A stretch of 41,368 nt of DNA from an uncultured Selenomonadales bacterium (lineage in GTDB: Bacteria > Bacillota > Negativicutes > Selenomonadales > Selenomonadaceae), in contig CALFJE010000104.1 in the NCBI GenBank assembly GCA_937877545.1, positions 1 through 41,368 of the forward strand, read 5' to 3'. A program made the translations under genes and the position numbers. Positions 8,015 to 16,312 of the stretch are shown here, piece after piece. Below the pieces are notes generated by a model. That model had not been told where the DNA came from. It searched no databases and worked only from the letters and a program-made list of their open reading frames with translations. Within the stretch, counting starts at the first letter, position 1. Each line of letters starts with the position of its first letter.

Positions 8015-9157
8015 TTGCCGAAAAATATATTGAGCGTTCTTGCCGAGGCGACTTTTGGTGAGAGCTATCGCACGTCGAAGATTGAACTCGACGCTGATAA
8101 TTCCTCCGCGCAGATTGATTATGACGCGTCGGAGGAAATTCTTTTGCGGGGCGGCGGGGAAACTCGTCCGCCCAAAATTTATTTTCCACTCGACGACTAT
8201 GCGCGGCGCATTGCCGGTTCCGCGCAGATTTTGAATTATTTTCTGGACGGTTCGCGGCGCGTCTACAAGGTCGACGACATTGCGTATAAGACGGGTTCAC
8301 GCAAGCTGATTTATCCGATAGTGGCGGGGCAGGTCGTGACGGGTTGTTGTCGGCGCGTCGACAGGCGATTGCACGAGGAGAAATTTTCGGCTGAGGTCGT
8401 CTTGGCGGTGCCCGACGTCACCAATCCGCGCGGTTTCGACGGCGGCTTTTTTACCAATCTTGCCAAGACGCTAAGCGAACGCGCCCGCATAACCGTCGCC
8501 AAAATTCTGCCCTACAGCACAAGTCGCAAGCCCGCCGAGAAGTTTGAGGAGCGAGCCGTCGCCAAGATTATGGAGCATATGCACGACGCCGAGAAAAATT
8601 TGGTCGCGGAGTTGGTGCGGCGCGGCAAGCTCGACCAAAAAAATTATCTGGTCAAGGACGGCTCGTTGGAGTATCGCGTCCTGCCCGACGATAAAAAGTT
8701 CAACGCCAAGAATTACAGCTTCGTTATCGGCGTGTCGAAGAGGTTCAATCCTCTTTTGGCGACGGATACTTCGGGCAAGATTAACCCCGGCATCGTCGCC
8801 GACATGCCTCCCTTGAGCCGCACGCCCGTCACGATTTTTGAGCGCACGGATAATCTTCACGGCGGCAACAAGTTCGCGGTTTGGTACTTGCGCCTCCGCG
8901 ATAAGAAATATTCCGATTCACCCTTCGACGGCGTGATTAAGGTCGAAAAGATTTTGGTTCGCGATGCCGAGCTTGCCGGCGGTAAGATTGACAGCGACGA
9001 GGTTAACTTGCTGAGCGCGTATCTGCTCAACGAGCGCAATCCCGTTTGCTACGGCGCGGATAATCGTTGGGCGAATCACATCTACCCGATTTTTTTGACG
9101 GAGAGCTTTATTAAATCGCGCTTCATTGCGGCGGAAACTTTTTTGCATTTGTTTTGA
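8015..9157 (+). CDS. nurA: NurA-family nuclease
   Basis: The start is TTG with AGGAGG 8 nt upstream; 380 residues. NurA nucleases have an RNase H-like fold and act with the HerA translocase to resect DNA ends. Visible family features are the first acidic motif FLDGSRRVYKVDD (about 72-84), the second VKDGSLEYRVLP (about 217-228) followed by FVIGVSKRFNP, and the C-terminal YPIFLTESFIKSRF. HerA follows after 9 nt, the classic NurA-HerA pairing. In this operon the pair is joined by a GHKL ATPase and a radical SAM protein, which suggests a defence or repair role beyond archaeal-type end resection. Family assignment is from motifs and context; the sequence is divergent. Confidence 0.75.
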   Translation: MPKNILSVLAEATFGESYRTSKIELDADNSSAQIDYDASEEILLRGGGETRPPKIYFPLDDYARRIAGSAQILNYFLDGSRRVYKVDDIAYKTGSRKLIYPIVAGQVVTGCCRRVDRRLHEEKFSAEVVLAVPDVTNPRGFDGGFFTNLAKTLSERARITVAKILPYSTSRKPAEKFEERAVAKIMEHMHDAEKNLVAELVRRGKLDQKNYLVKDGSLEYRVLPDDKKFNAKNYSFVIGVSKRFNPLLATDTSGKINPGIVADMPPLSRTPVTIFERTDNLHGGNKFAVWYLRLRDKKYSDSPFDGVIKVEKILVRDAELAGGKIDSDEVNLLSAYLLNERNPVCYGADNRWANHIYPIFLTESFIKSRFIAAETFLHLF

Positions 9158-9166
9158 GGTGAGGGC

Positions 9167-10777
9167 ATGGAAATTATCGGGCGCGTCGCGGCGACGGAGA
9201 AATTCCCCGCGACTATGGATAAATTTTATTTCTGGACGGACGCCGACTTTCGGCTAAACGCCTTCGACGTGGTTAAGGTCGCGCACATTTCGGGTTCGCA
9301 CACCTTCGGCACGGTTGAAAATATTTTCCACATAACCGACGCCAAAAGCCCGCTTGCCGCCTACATTTCCAGCGATTTTGGCGACACGACGCTTGACGCG
9401 CCCACGATTCGGGTCGGCATGAATTGCGTTGAGGTTGCCGTTTCCTTCAACACCAAAAATATTTATACGCCCGTCAAGAACGATTCGCCCGTCACTTTGG
9501 CGAACGCCGCCGAGATTGAGCAGGCTTTGGGGCTTGATAAGATTCAAAACAAATTGCCGTGCGGCTACCTGCGCATGTACGAGGGGCACGCGAGCGAAAT
9601 TATCCTGCCGGTGAATCTCGACGCGCAATTTATCCTCGGCTCCGAGGGCGCACACTTGAACATTTCGGGCATATCGGGGCTTGCCGCCAAGACCAGCTAT
9701 GCAATGTTCCTCATGAAGTCGGTACAGGAGCACTTCGCCGATTGCGCGTTTATAATCTTCAACGTCAAGGGCAAGGATTTAATGGCGTTGCATAAGCCGA
9801 ACGACGAAGACTCCGCGCAGACTTATGGGGCTTTGGGCTTGAGCGGCGAGCCGTTTAAAAATGTGCGCTACTACGCGCCGCGAGCCGATAACGGAGCCGC
9901 AACTTATCTGCCGCCCGCCGACGCGGAGGCTTATCTTGAAGGCGGCTTGCTGAAAAAATTCGCGTACACCTACGCGGACGACAAAGAATCTTTGGAAATG
10001 CTGTTCGCCGACATTGACGACACTACGCAGACCATGGACTCGATTATCGGCAAGATTATCGACACGAACGATTACGACTTTGGCGGGATTTCGACCTGGG
10101 CAGATTTTTTGGGCAAAGTCAACGAGCTTTCGCTCAAGGGCAACGCCAAAGAAATTTCCGTGCTGAGTTGGCGCAAGTTCAAGCGGATAATCAACAAGGC
10201 GATTAAAAACGATGCGATGTTCGTCGACCGCTACATTGCTCAAGAGCGGGAGTGTCGCTTGGAGGAGGAACTTAAGCAAATCTGCGCGGGTTCGGTCAGC
10301 GTGATAGACATAGCGAAGCTTGCCACGGATAAGCAGGCGTTCGTATTCGGCGACGTGCTAAAGACGATATACCGGCTCAAGCTGGGCGAATACGACACAA
10401 CGCCGCCGTCGCGGATAATCCTGTTCGTGGACGAGCTGAATAAATTCGCAGGCAAGGACACGGCTAAGAATTCGCCGATACTGCGGCAACTGCTGGACGT
10501 GGCGGAGCGCGGGCGGTCGCTGGGGATAATCTTATTCGGGGCGGAGCAATTTCGTTCGGCGATACACCCGCGAGTTACGGGAAATTGTTCGACGCTTGCC
10601 TTCGGACGCACCAACGTTTTGGAGACGACGACCAAAGATTATTCCGCGTTGCCGTCGACGTACAAAAATATCTTGACGCGGCTGGAGCAGGGCGAATACC
10701 TGATTCAAAATCCGATATTCCGCTCGTTGCTCAAAGTCAGATTCCCCAAGCCCGCTTATAAGCAGTTCAAGGATTGA
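9167..10777 (+). CDS. herA: HerA-like DNA translocase ATPase with variant P-loop
   Basis: The 536-residue protein starts with an HAS-barrel-like segment (EIIGRVAATEKFPATMDKFY). The RecA-like core follows: a P-loop GISGLAAKTS at residues 168-177, Walker B IILFVDELNKF (acidic pair near 422-423), and the FtsK/HerA region RGRSLGIILFGAEQFRSAI with Arg residues that could act in trans. HerA forms a hexameric ring that pumps DNA to its nuclease partner NurA. The P-loop is unusual: the Gly normally before Lys is Ala, though K175 and T176 remain. Between the Walker motifs lies a helical stretch of about 200 residues. RBS GAGGTGAGGG precedes the ATG. Confidence in a HerA/FtsK-clade ATPase is good; direct pairing with the upstream NurA is inference. 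Confidence 0.8.
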   Translation: MEIIGRVAATEKFPATMDKFYFWTDADFRLNAFDVVKVAHISGSHTFGTVENIFHITDAKSPLAAYISSDFGDTTLDAPTIRVGMNCVEVAVSFNTKNIYTPVKNDSPVTLANAAEIEQALGLDKIQNKLPCGYLRMYEGHASEIILPVNLDAQFILGSEGAHLNISGISGLAAKTSYAMFLMKSVQEHFADCAFIIFNVKGKDLMALHKPNDEDSAQTYGALGLSGEPFKNVRYYAPRADNGAATYLPPADAEAYLEGGLLKKFAYTYADDKESLEMLFADIDDTTQTMDSIIGKIIDTNDYDFGGISTWADFLGKVNELSLKGNAKEISVLSWRKFKRIINKAIKNDAMFVDRYIAQERECRLEEELKQICAGSVSVIDIAKLATDKQAFVFGDVLKTIYRLKLGEYDTTPPSRIILFVDELNKFAGKDTAKNSPILRQLLDVAERGRSLGIILFGAEQFRSAIHPRVTGNCSTLAFGRTNVLETTTKDYSALPSTYKNILTRLEQGEYLIQNPIFRSLLKVRFPKPAYKQFKD

Positions 10778-10857
10778 AGCTCTGCAGGGATCGGCGCGGG
10801 CTTACCCGAATAAAACTTTCCGTCACGATTTAAAATTCAAAGACGGGAGGAAATTTT

Positions 10858-12362
10858 ATGCAAAAGGTTGTTGTCGGCGGAAAGACCTTGGACAATATCG
10901 CAATGAGCATGTACAAGGAAGCCAAAATTATTTTTCGCGAATATATTCAAAATGCCGTCGACGCGATAGACGACGCCGTTAAGGTCGGATTTTTGGCGGC
11001 GGGCAGCGGCGAGATTAACATTTTTATCGACAAAAAAGCTCGCCAAATCACAATCGAGGACAACGGCATTGGCGTCTCCGCCCTGAACTTCAGGAGCACT
11101 TTAATCGACATCGGCAACTCCGATAAAAAATTGGAAAAGGACAGAGGCTATCGCGGCATAGGGCGATTTTGCGGGCTTGCCTATTGCAAGACGCTGATTT
11201 TTACCTCGACGCGCAAGGGCGAAAGCAAGCTGTCGATTATGACTTTTGATGCCGAAAAACTTCATGCCATGATTAACGACGACGAGAAATATACCGCCGA
11301 ATTTATCCTCAATGCTGCGGTTACCTTCGCCGAGGACACCTGCGCGGACGCCGAACATTTTTTCAAAGTCGATATGCTTGACGTTACAAACGACGACCTC
11401 CTTGACGCAGAAAATATTCGCGAATATTTGTCGTTCGTCGCGCCCGTCGAGTACAGCAATATGTTTTCTTATCGGGAGCAAATCGCGAAGCACGCCGCCG
11501 CCTTGAACTTCAAAATCACGGAATACAAAATCTATGTGAACGGCGAGCAACTGGTCAAAAATTACAGGGACAATTTCACGACCAAAAACGGCGAGGATAA
11601 AATTTTTGGCGTGGAGTTCCGCGACTTCCGCGACGAGGCGGATAATTTAATCGCGTGGAGTTGGATTGGGCTTTCGCAGTTCAAGGGCATAATTCAGCAG
11701 ACCAAGACCAATCCCAATCACATGCGTTGCATTCGGCTCCGCGCAGGCAATATTCAAATCGGCGACGAATTTGCTTTGCGGAAGCTGTTCGACGAGGCTC
11801 GCGGCATAACTTATTTTATCGGTGAAGTTTACGCGGTCGACACGAATTTAAAGCCGAATTCTCAGCGCGATTACTTTGCCGATAACGATACGCTCAAGCT
11901 CTTTGAATCTAAGCTCGGCGATTATTTCAAGGAGCTTTACGATTTATATCGTTATGCGTCGGAGTGCAGGAGCGCGTTCAAGGCGATAATTCAGCCCGAA
12001 ATTTTCATGCAGAAGATAGAGGCGCATACACCCGAATATCAGAAGACGCACAGGGCGGAGCACATCACCGAGCTCGCCGCGCTGAATCAAAAGGCGGATA
12101 AAGCGCAAGAGCTCATTGACGCAGAACGGCAGGCGGCAGAGAATAATTCTGATACAATCTTTGCGCGTGTCTTCAAGCAAATCGACACAAACGCTCCTTC
12201 GATAGACGATTACTATCCTAACCCCACCCCCCGTTGCTGTTGCAACATTGGTCGGAAGAAACCAAACAGCTTTACAATGGAATTTACGAGATTATACTTG
12301 CCAATCCGTCGCTTAAGGGTACGGCTCTCCTCGACAAGATTAACGAGGTGCTTGCCAAATGA
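10858..12362 (+). CDS. GHKL (Hsp90-fold) ATPase, with a frame break at a C tract near 12227
   Basis: The N-terminal third is a Bergerat-fold ATPase. The N box is EYIQNAVDA (E28, N32, D35), the G1 box EDNGIGV (D68, G70, G72), and the G2 box GYRGIGRF (97-104). It resembles Hsp90/MutL/MORC-type ATPases that clamp around DNA or protein. About 110-360 fits the transducer region, and about 400-450 is rich in charged helix. As sequenced, the frame runs past a CCCCACCCCCC tract (12222-12232) into noise and stops at 12489. One nucleotide back, the sequence continues sensibly (LLLQHWSEETKQLYNGIYE, then KINEVLAK) to a TGA at 12360-12362 that overlaps the next ATG. The intended product is thus about 501 residues. 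RBS GGGAGG. Part of the NurA-HerA operon. Confidence 0.8.
12222..12232 (+). repeat. C-rich tract at the GHKL frame break
   Basis: CCCCACCCCCC; adding one C, or a -1 slip on the C6 run, joins the ATPase body to its natural C-terminus. Either a contingency tract, a slip site, or a base-calling error. Confidence 0.55.
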
Positions 12363-14197
12363 GCCGCCGCGTCTTGCTGTTGGAGCCGAATTACAAAAAC
12401 AAATACATCCCGTCGAATCTGCTCAAGCTGAGTTGGTATTTCCGCGTGATTTGCGGGGACGACGTGCGCTTTTACAAGGGCGACCTTAAGCGGTTTGGAG
12501 CGCAGTTGTTGTTGGAGGAATTCTTTGCCGGCGAAGTCGACAGCCAAAATCTGTTCGCGCCCGAAGTCAACGACGCCGCGCAAAAGTTCGGGCGATACGA
12601 GGCGACGTTGCTTGAATTCATACGCACGGGGAAAACGGCTTGCCTGGACATTCTGCGCGAGGAGGATTTTTATCACGAGTACGCGCTTAAGAAGCTCCAT
12701 CGCCGATTCAAAGCCGAGGACTTCCCCGCGTTCGATATTATCTGCGTCAATTCGCTGTTCACGTTTTATTTCGCCGCGACCGTCGAAACGATTAACGACG
12801 CCAAAAAATTCCTTGCACGCGACGGGAAAATCTTCGTGGGCGGCGTGGCGGCTACCTTAGTCCCCGACGCCTTTGAGGCGGAGACGGGCATCAAGCCGCA
12901 TATCGGTCTGCTCGATAAACCCGACGACCTCGGCAAGCGCGACGATGTGATTATCGACACCCTGCCGCCCGATTACTCAATCCTCGACGAGGTCGATTAT
13001 AAATATCCCGCCGCCGACGCCTACCTTACCTACACGACGCGGGGTTGTATTCGCAAATGCACGTTCTGCGCGGTCAGCAAGCTGGAGCCGGAATATAAAG
13101 ACCACGTCCCGATTTTTGAACAGCTTAAGCAGACGGAGGAGCTGTTCGGCGCGAAGAGGCACCTGTTGCTTATGGATAACAACGTCCTCGCCTCCAAGCA
13201 GTTCGACGCCATTATCGACGAGATTAAGGCTTGCGGCTACGCCAAGGGCGCGACCTACACTCCGCCCGACGAATACGCCTTGACGCTCAAAAACCTCCGC
13301 GCAGGTTTCAACGACCGCGCTTATCTGCGCAAGATGATTCGCCTCTACGACGATTTGGAACGACGCTTGCCCGAAGATAAGGCGGGCGATTTTTATTCTG
13401 CGCGGGAGGCAAACTTTTTGTTGAGCGTCGCCGGCGCGTCCAAGGATAAAATCTTCGCGCTGGACGATTATGTTCGCCCGTTGTTCGATAAGTATTTCAA
13501 GCGCAAGCCGCTGGTTCGCTGCGTCGATTTTAATCAGGGGCTGGACGCTCGGCTGATTGACGATTATAAAATGGCGCGGCTGGCGGAGTTGAATATTCAC
13601 CCGATGCGCATTGCGTTCGACCACATTGAACAGCGCGACATCTACGAACGGGCGATTAGGCTGGCGGCTAAGTACGGCGTGCGCGACCTGTCGAATTATC
13701 TGCTGTACAATTTTTTGGACACGCCCGCCGATTTTTACGAGCGGTTGCGGATAAATATCGATTTGTGCGAGGAGCTGGACGTGGCGATTTATTCGTTCCC
13801 CATGCGCTATTGCCCGATTGACGACCCGAAATATTTCCGCAATCGCGATTATATCGGGCGGCATTGGAACAAAAAATTTATTCGTGCGATACAGGCGATA
13901 ACCAACGCGACCAAGGGCAAAGTCGGGCGCGGGCGCGACTTTTTTGAAAAGGCGTTCGGGCGCAACTTAGCCGAGTTCAGGGAATTGCTTTACATGCCCG
14001 AAACTTTTATAATCTACCGCGTGAGGTATGAGGACAATTTGGCGGCGACGTGGCGGGAAGAATTTTACGGGCTTAACGAATCGGAACGCGCCGAGGCTGA
14101 ACGAATCATCGAGGCGAACAACTTTTCCGATATAACCTGCGCGGCGTCGTCGAAAGTCCGCGAACTGTTGAGATTCTATCAAGTGAAACGCCATTGA
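12359..14197 (+). CDS. cobalamin-domain radical SAM protein of the NurA-HerA operon
   Basis: The 612-residue protein begins with a B12-binding-like Rossmann region (RRVLLLEPNYKNKYIPSNLL; later FPAFDIICVNSLFTFYFAAT and KIFVGGVAATLVPDAF). The radical SAM cluster motif is TRGCIRKCTFCAV (C230, C234, C237), followed by strands with MDNNVLASKQFDAI and a long C-terminal helical region. The usual DxHxxG motif of B12-binding domains is not evident, so cobalamin may not be bound. Its ATG overlaps the GHKL ATPase stop, so the two are translationally coupled. Substrate unknown; a role in modifying nucleic acid, protein or a small signal in the same system is speculation. Confidence 0.78.
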   Translation: MSRRVLLLEPNYKNKYIPSNLLKLSWYFRVICGDDVRFYKGDLKRFGAQLLLEEFFAGEVDSQNLFAPEVNDAAQKFGRYEATLLEFIRTGKTACLDILREEDFYHEYALKKLHRRFKAEDFPAFDIICVNSLFTFYFAATVETINDAKKFLARDGKIFVGGVAATLVPDAFEAETGIKPHIGLLDKPDDLGKRDDVIIDTLPPDYSILDEVDYKYPAADAYLTYTTRGCIRKCTFCAVSKLEPEYKDHVPIFEQLKQTEELFGAKRHLLLMDNNVLASKQFDAIIDEIKACGYAKGATYTPPDEYALTLKNLRAGFNDRAYLRKMIRLYDDLERRLPEDKAGDFYSAREANFLLSVAGASKDKIFALDDYVRPLFDKYFKRKPLVRCVDFNQGLDARLIDDYKMARLAELNIHPMRIAFDHIEQRDIYERAIRLAAKYGVRDLSNYLLYNFLDTPADFYERLRINIDLCEELDVAIYSFPMRYCPIDDPKYFRNRDYIGRHWNKKFIRAIQAITNATKGKVGRGRDFFEKAFGRNLAEFRELLYMPETFIIYRVRYEDNLAATWREEFYGLNESERAEAERIIEANNFSDITCAASSKVRELLRFYQVKRH

Positions 14198-14209
14198 GGA
14201 GGATTTGAA

Positions 14210-15370
14210 TTGAAGTTTGCCAAGCGCATGAATAGCTTTGGCGAGGGGGTATTTGCCCGCTTAGCCGAGCTGAAACGTCGGAAGCTTGAATCGGGCGCGG
14301 AGATAATCGACCTGTCAATCGGTGCGCCGAACATACCGCCGCCCGCGCACGTCATGGAGGTTTTGGCGGCGGAGGCTCTCAAGCCGGAGAATTACGTTTA
14401 CGCGATAACCGATACCCGCGATTTGCTCAACGAGGCAAGCGATTGGTATCGTCGACGCTACGGCGCGGAGCTTGACCCTGCTGCGGAAATTTGTTCGCTG
14501 TGGGGTTCGCAGGAGGGCTTGTCGCATATCGCGCTGACCATAATCGACGACGGCGACTTGACGCTCGTGCCCGATCCGTGTTATCCCGTGTTCGCCGACG
14601 GGGCTAAGCTTGCCGGCTCGGATATTTTTTTTATGCCGCAACTCAAGGAGCACGACTACATAATCCGGCTTGACAAAATCCCCCGCGACGTTGCGGCGCG
14701 TGCAAAGTTTATGGTCGTCTCCTACCCGAACAATCCGACAACCGCTGTCGCGCCCGCCGATTTTTACGAGCGGCTGATTCACTTCGCCAAGCGCAATGAT
14801 ATTATCGTCCTGCACGATAACGCCTACAGTGAGCTGATTTTCGACGGGACGCAAGGCTTGAGCTTCCTGAGCTTTAAGGGTGCTAAGGATGTCGGCGTTG
14901 AGTTCAATTCCCTGTCGAAGACTTACGGCTTCGCGGGCGCACGCGTCGGCTTTTGTCTGGGCAACAGGGAGGTCGTCGGCAAAGTCAAGCTGCTCAAGAG
15001 CAATATCGACTACGGGCTGTTTCTGCCGATTCAAAAGGCGGCGATAGCGGCGTTGCGCAGTCCTCAAGAGGTTATCGACAGGACGCGGACGGCTTATATC
15101 GAACGGCGCGACGCTTTAATCGACGGACTGAGCGCGGCGGGTTGGCAAATCGACAAGCCCAAGGCTACCATGTTCGTATGGGCACCCGTCCCTGAAGGTT
15201 TCGGCACATCGGAGGAATTCGTTCAAATGTTGCTGGAAAAATCCAACGTCCTGGTGACGCCCGGCTCTGCCTTCGGAGCAAGCGGCGAGGGTTTCGTACG
15301 TATGGCTCTCGTGCAAACCGTCGACGTTATGCAACGCGCAGCCGCGCAGATTCAGCGAACGCTACGTTAA
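14210..15370 (+). CDS. class I/II PLP aminotransferase, LL-diaminopimelate aminotransferase-like
   Basis: The TTG start has GAGGAGG 8 nt upstream; 386 residues. Fold-type I signatures are present: IDLSIGAPNIPPP, PDPCYPVF, SYPNNPTTAVA, and the PLP-lysine motif SLSKTYGFAGARVGF. Overall layout matches DapL-type or related aspartate-family aminotransferases. DapL would make LL-diaminopimelate from tetrahydrodipicolinate for lysine and peptidoglycan, but substrate specificity cannot be decided here and other amino acids are possible. It starts 12 nt after the radical SAM gene and may be co-transcribed, although its role is probably unrelated. A terminator follows directly. Confidence 0.8.
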   Translation: MKFAKRMNSFGEGVFARLAELKRRKLESGAEIIDLSIGAPNIPPPAHVMEVLAAEALKPENYVYAITDTRDLLNEASDWYRRRYGAELDPAAEICSLWGSQEGLSHIALTIIDDGDLTLVPDPCYPVFADGAKLAGSDIFFMPQLKEHDYIIRLDKIPRDVAARAKFMVVSYPNNPTTAVAPADFYERLIHFAKRNDIIVLHDNAYSELIFDGTQGLSFLSFKGAKDVGVEFNSLSKTYGFAGARVGFCLGNREVVGKVKLLKSNIDYGLFLPIQKAAIAALRSPQEVIDRTRTAYIERRDALIDGLSAAGWQIDKPKATMFVWAPVPEGFGTSEEFVQMLLEKSNVLVTPGSAFGASGEGFVRMALVQTVDVMQRAAAQIQRTLR

Positions 15371-15376
15371 CAAACT

Positions 15377-15416
15377 AAAAAGCGACTCGTCTCAATCGGA
15401 GTGAGCCGCTTTTTTA
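15377..15416 (+). terminator. Rho-independent terminator after the aminotransferase gene
   Basis: An imperfect stem between AGCGACTCG and GAGCCGCT, flanked by A and T runs (T6). It closely resembles the terminator at 16270-16312; both contain CAATCGGA and GAGCCGCTTTTTT. Confidence 0.65.
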
Positions 15417-15429
15417 TTTACAAGCTTGA

Positions 15430-16255
15430 ATTTCGCCGCAACCGTGTTGAAATTATCCGTTATGCCGTCGCGCATTTTACGACGTTGTGTTTCGAGTTCC
15501 GATATTAACCGCACCGCCCGCTCATTGCAAAACCGACGCCATTGCCTGAATTTGAATCCTGCGCGGCGTTATCGGCGAATATTTTTTCATGTGAGCTTCC
15601 GCGTCGTTCATGATATTTTCGTCGGCTTTCTCGTCTTCTTGCGCCAAAACTTTTTCGGCAATTTGCAAGCCGTAAGGAGTATCTCGGCGGCGATTATGTT
15701 CAGCGGCAGGATAATCTTTTGCAGGACACCCTTGTCCGCCACGAAGCGATTCAGATTATCGGCAAAGGTATCGTGCCCGCTCATGTCAAGCAACTTCGCC
15801 TTGAGTTCGGGAACATTGCCGAGCGCGGTTCTGCTTTATGGCAAGCGTGCGGAAGTGTTTGCCCCTGAAATTTTTCCATGTCGTTTACCTCGTGACAATC
15901 GGGATACCCGCGCAATATCATTGACGGCGGTGATAATCGCCCGGCAGGTCGGAGCATTCGTCAACGCCCTTGTTCGGAATATCCTTGTTGAAAGCAAGCG
16001 CAATACCCAAAAACGGGAAAACGAAGCCGACGACGACGCCCGGTCCGCCAATCAGAGCCCTGCGCTTACGTTCGCATTCGCCCGTCAAATCCTTAAACAA
16101 ATATACCATGATTGAAAAATTTTTCTGCCTTCGTGCAATGCCTTTATGTCGGCTTGAATCAGTGATACGCTGTCGGTCAGATGGCGCAAATCATCTTTCT
16201 GCTTTTCGACCGCGTTGTCCAATCGACAGGGCGGGCGGCGATTTGGTTTCGGGCG
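15430..16255 (-). pseudogene. remnants of one or two minus-strand genes
   Basis: No intact gene lies in this 0.9-kb stretch. On the minus strand, plausible protein pieces appear in shifting frames. A coiled-coil piece (about 16240-16110) reads KQKDDLRHLTDSVSLIQADI. A hydrophobic Gly-rich segment (about 16109-15920) reads GGPGVVVGFVFPFLGIALAF. After a possible restart with RBS near 15885 (MEKFQGQTLPHAC) there are pieces containing GNVPELKAKLLDMSGHDTFA and VLQKIILPLNIIAAEILL, then EDEKADENIMNDAEAHMKKY. The frames break several times, so these look like decayed genes, perhaps for membrane/coiled-coil proteins. I do not recognise the family. The long plus-strand reading frame over the same bases looks like a shadow. 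Confidence 0.4.
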
Positions 16256-16269
16256 CGGAGGTATCGCAT

Positions 16270-16312
16270 AAAAAAAACGACCCGCTCCCAATCGGAACGA
16301 GCCGCTTTTTTT
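16270..16312 (-). terminator. terminator after sufB
   Basis: Read on the minus strand, CGGCTCGTTCC pairs with GGAGCGGGTCG (several G-U pairs) around a short loop, followed by T8. It overlaps the sufB stop region and also looks usable in the other direction. Confidence 0.65.

Noticed and set aside
15426..16115. 229-codon plus-strand open frame
   Set aside because: Composition is Arg/Ser-rich low-quality sequence and the protein-like pieces on the opposite strand fit better; treated as a shadow over decayed genes.
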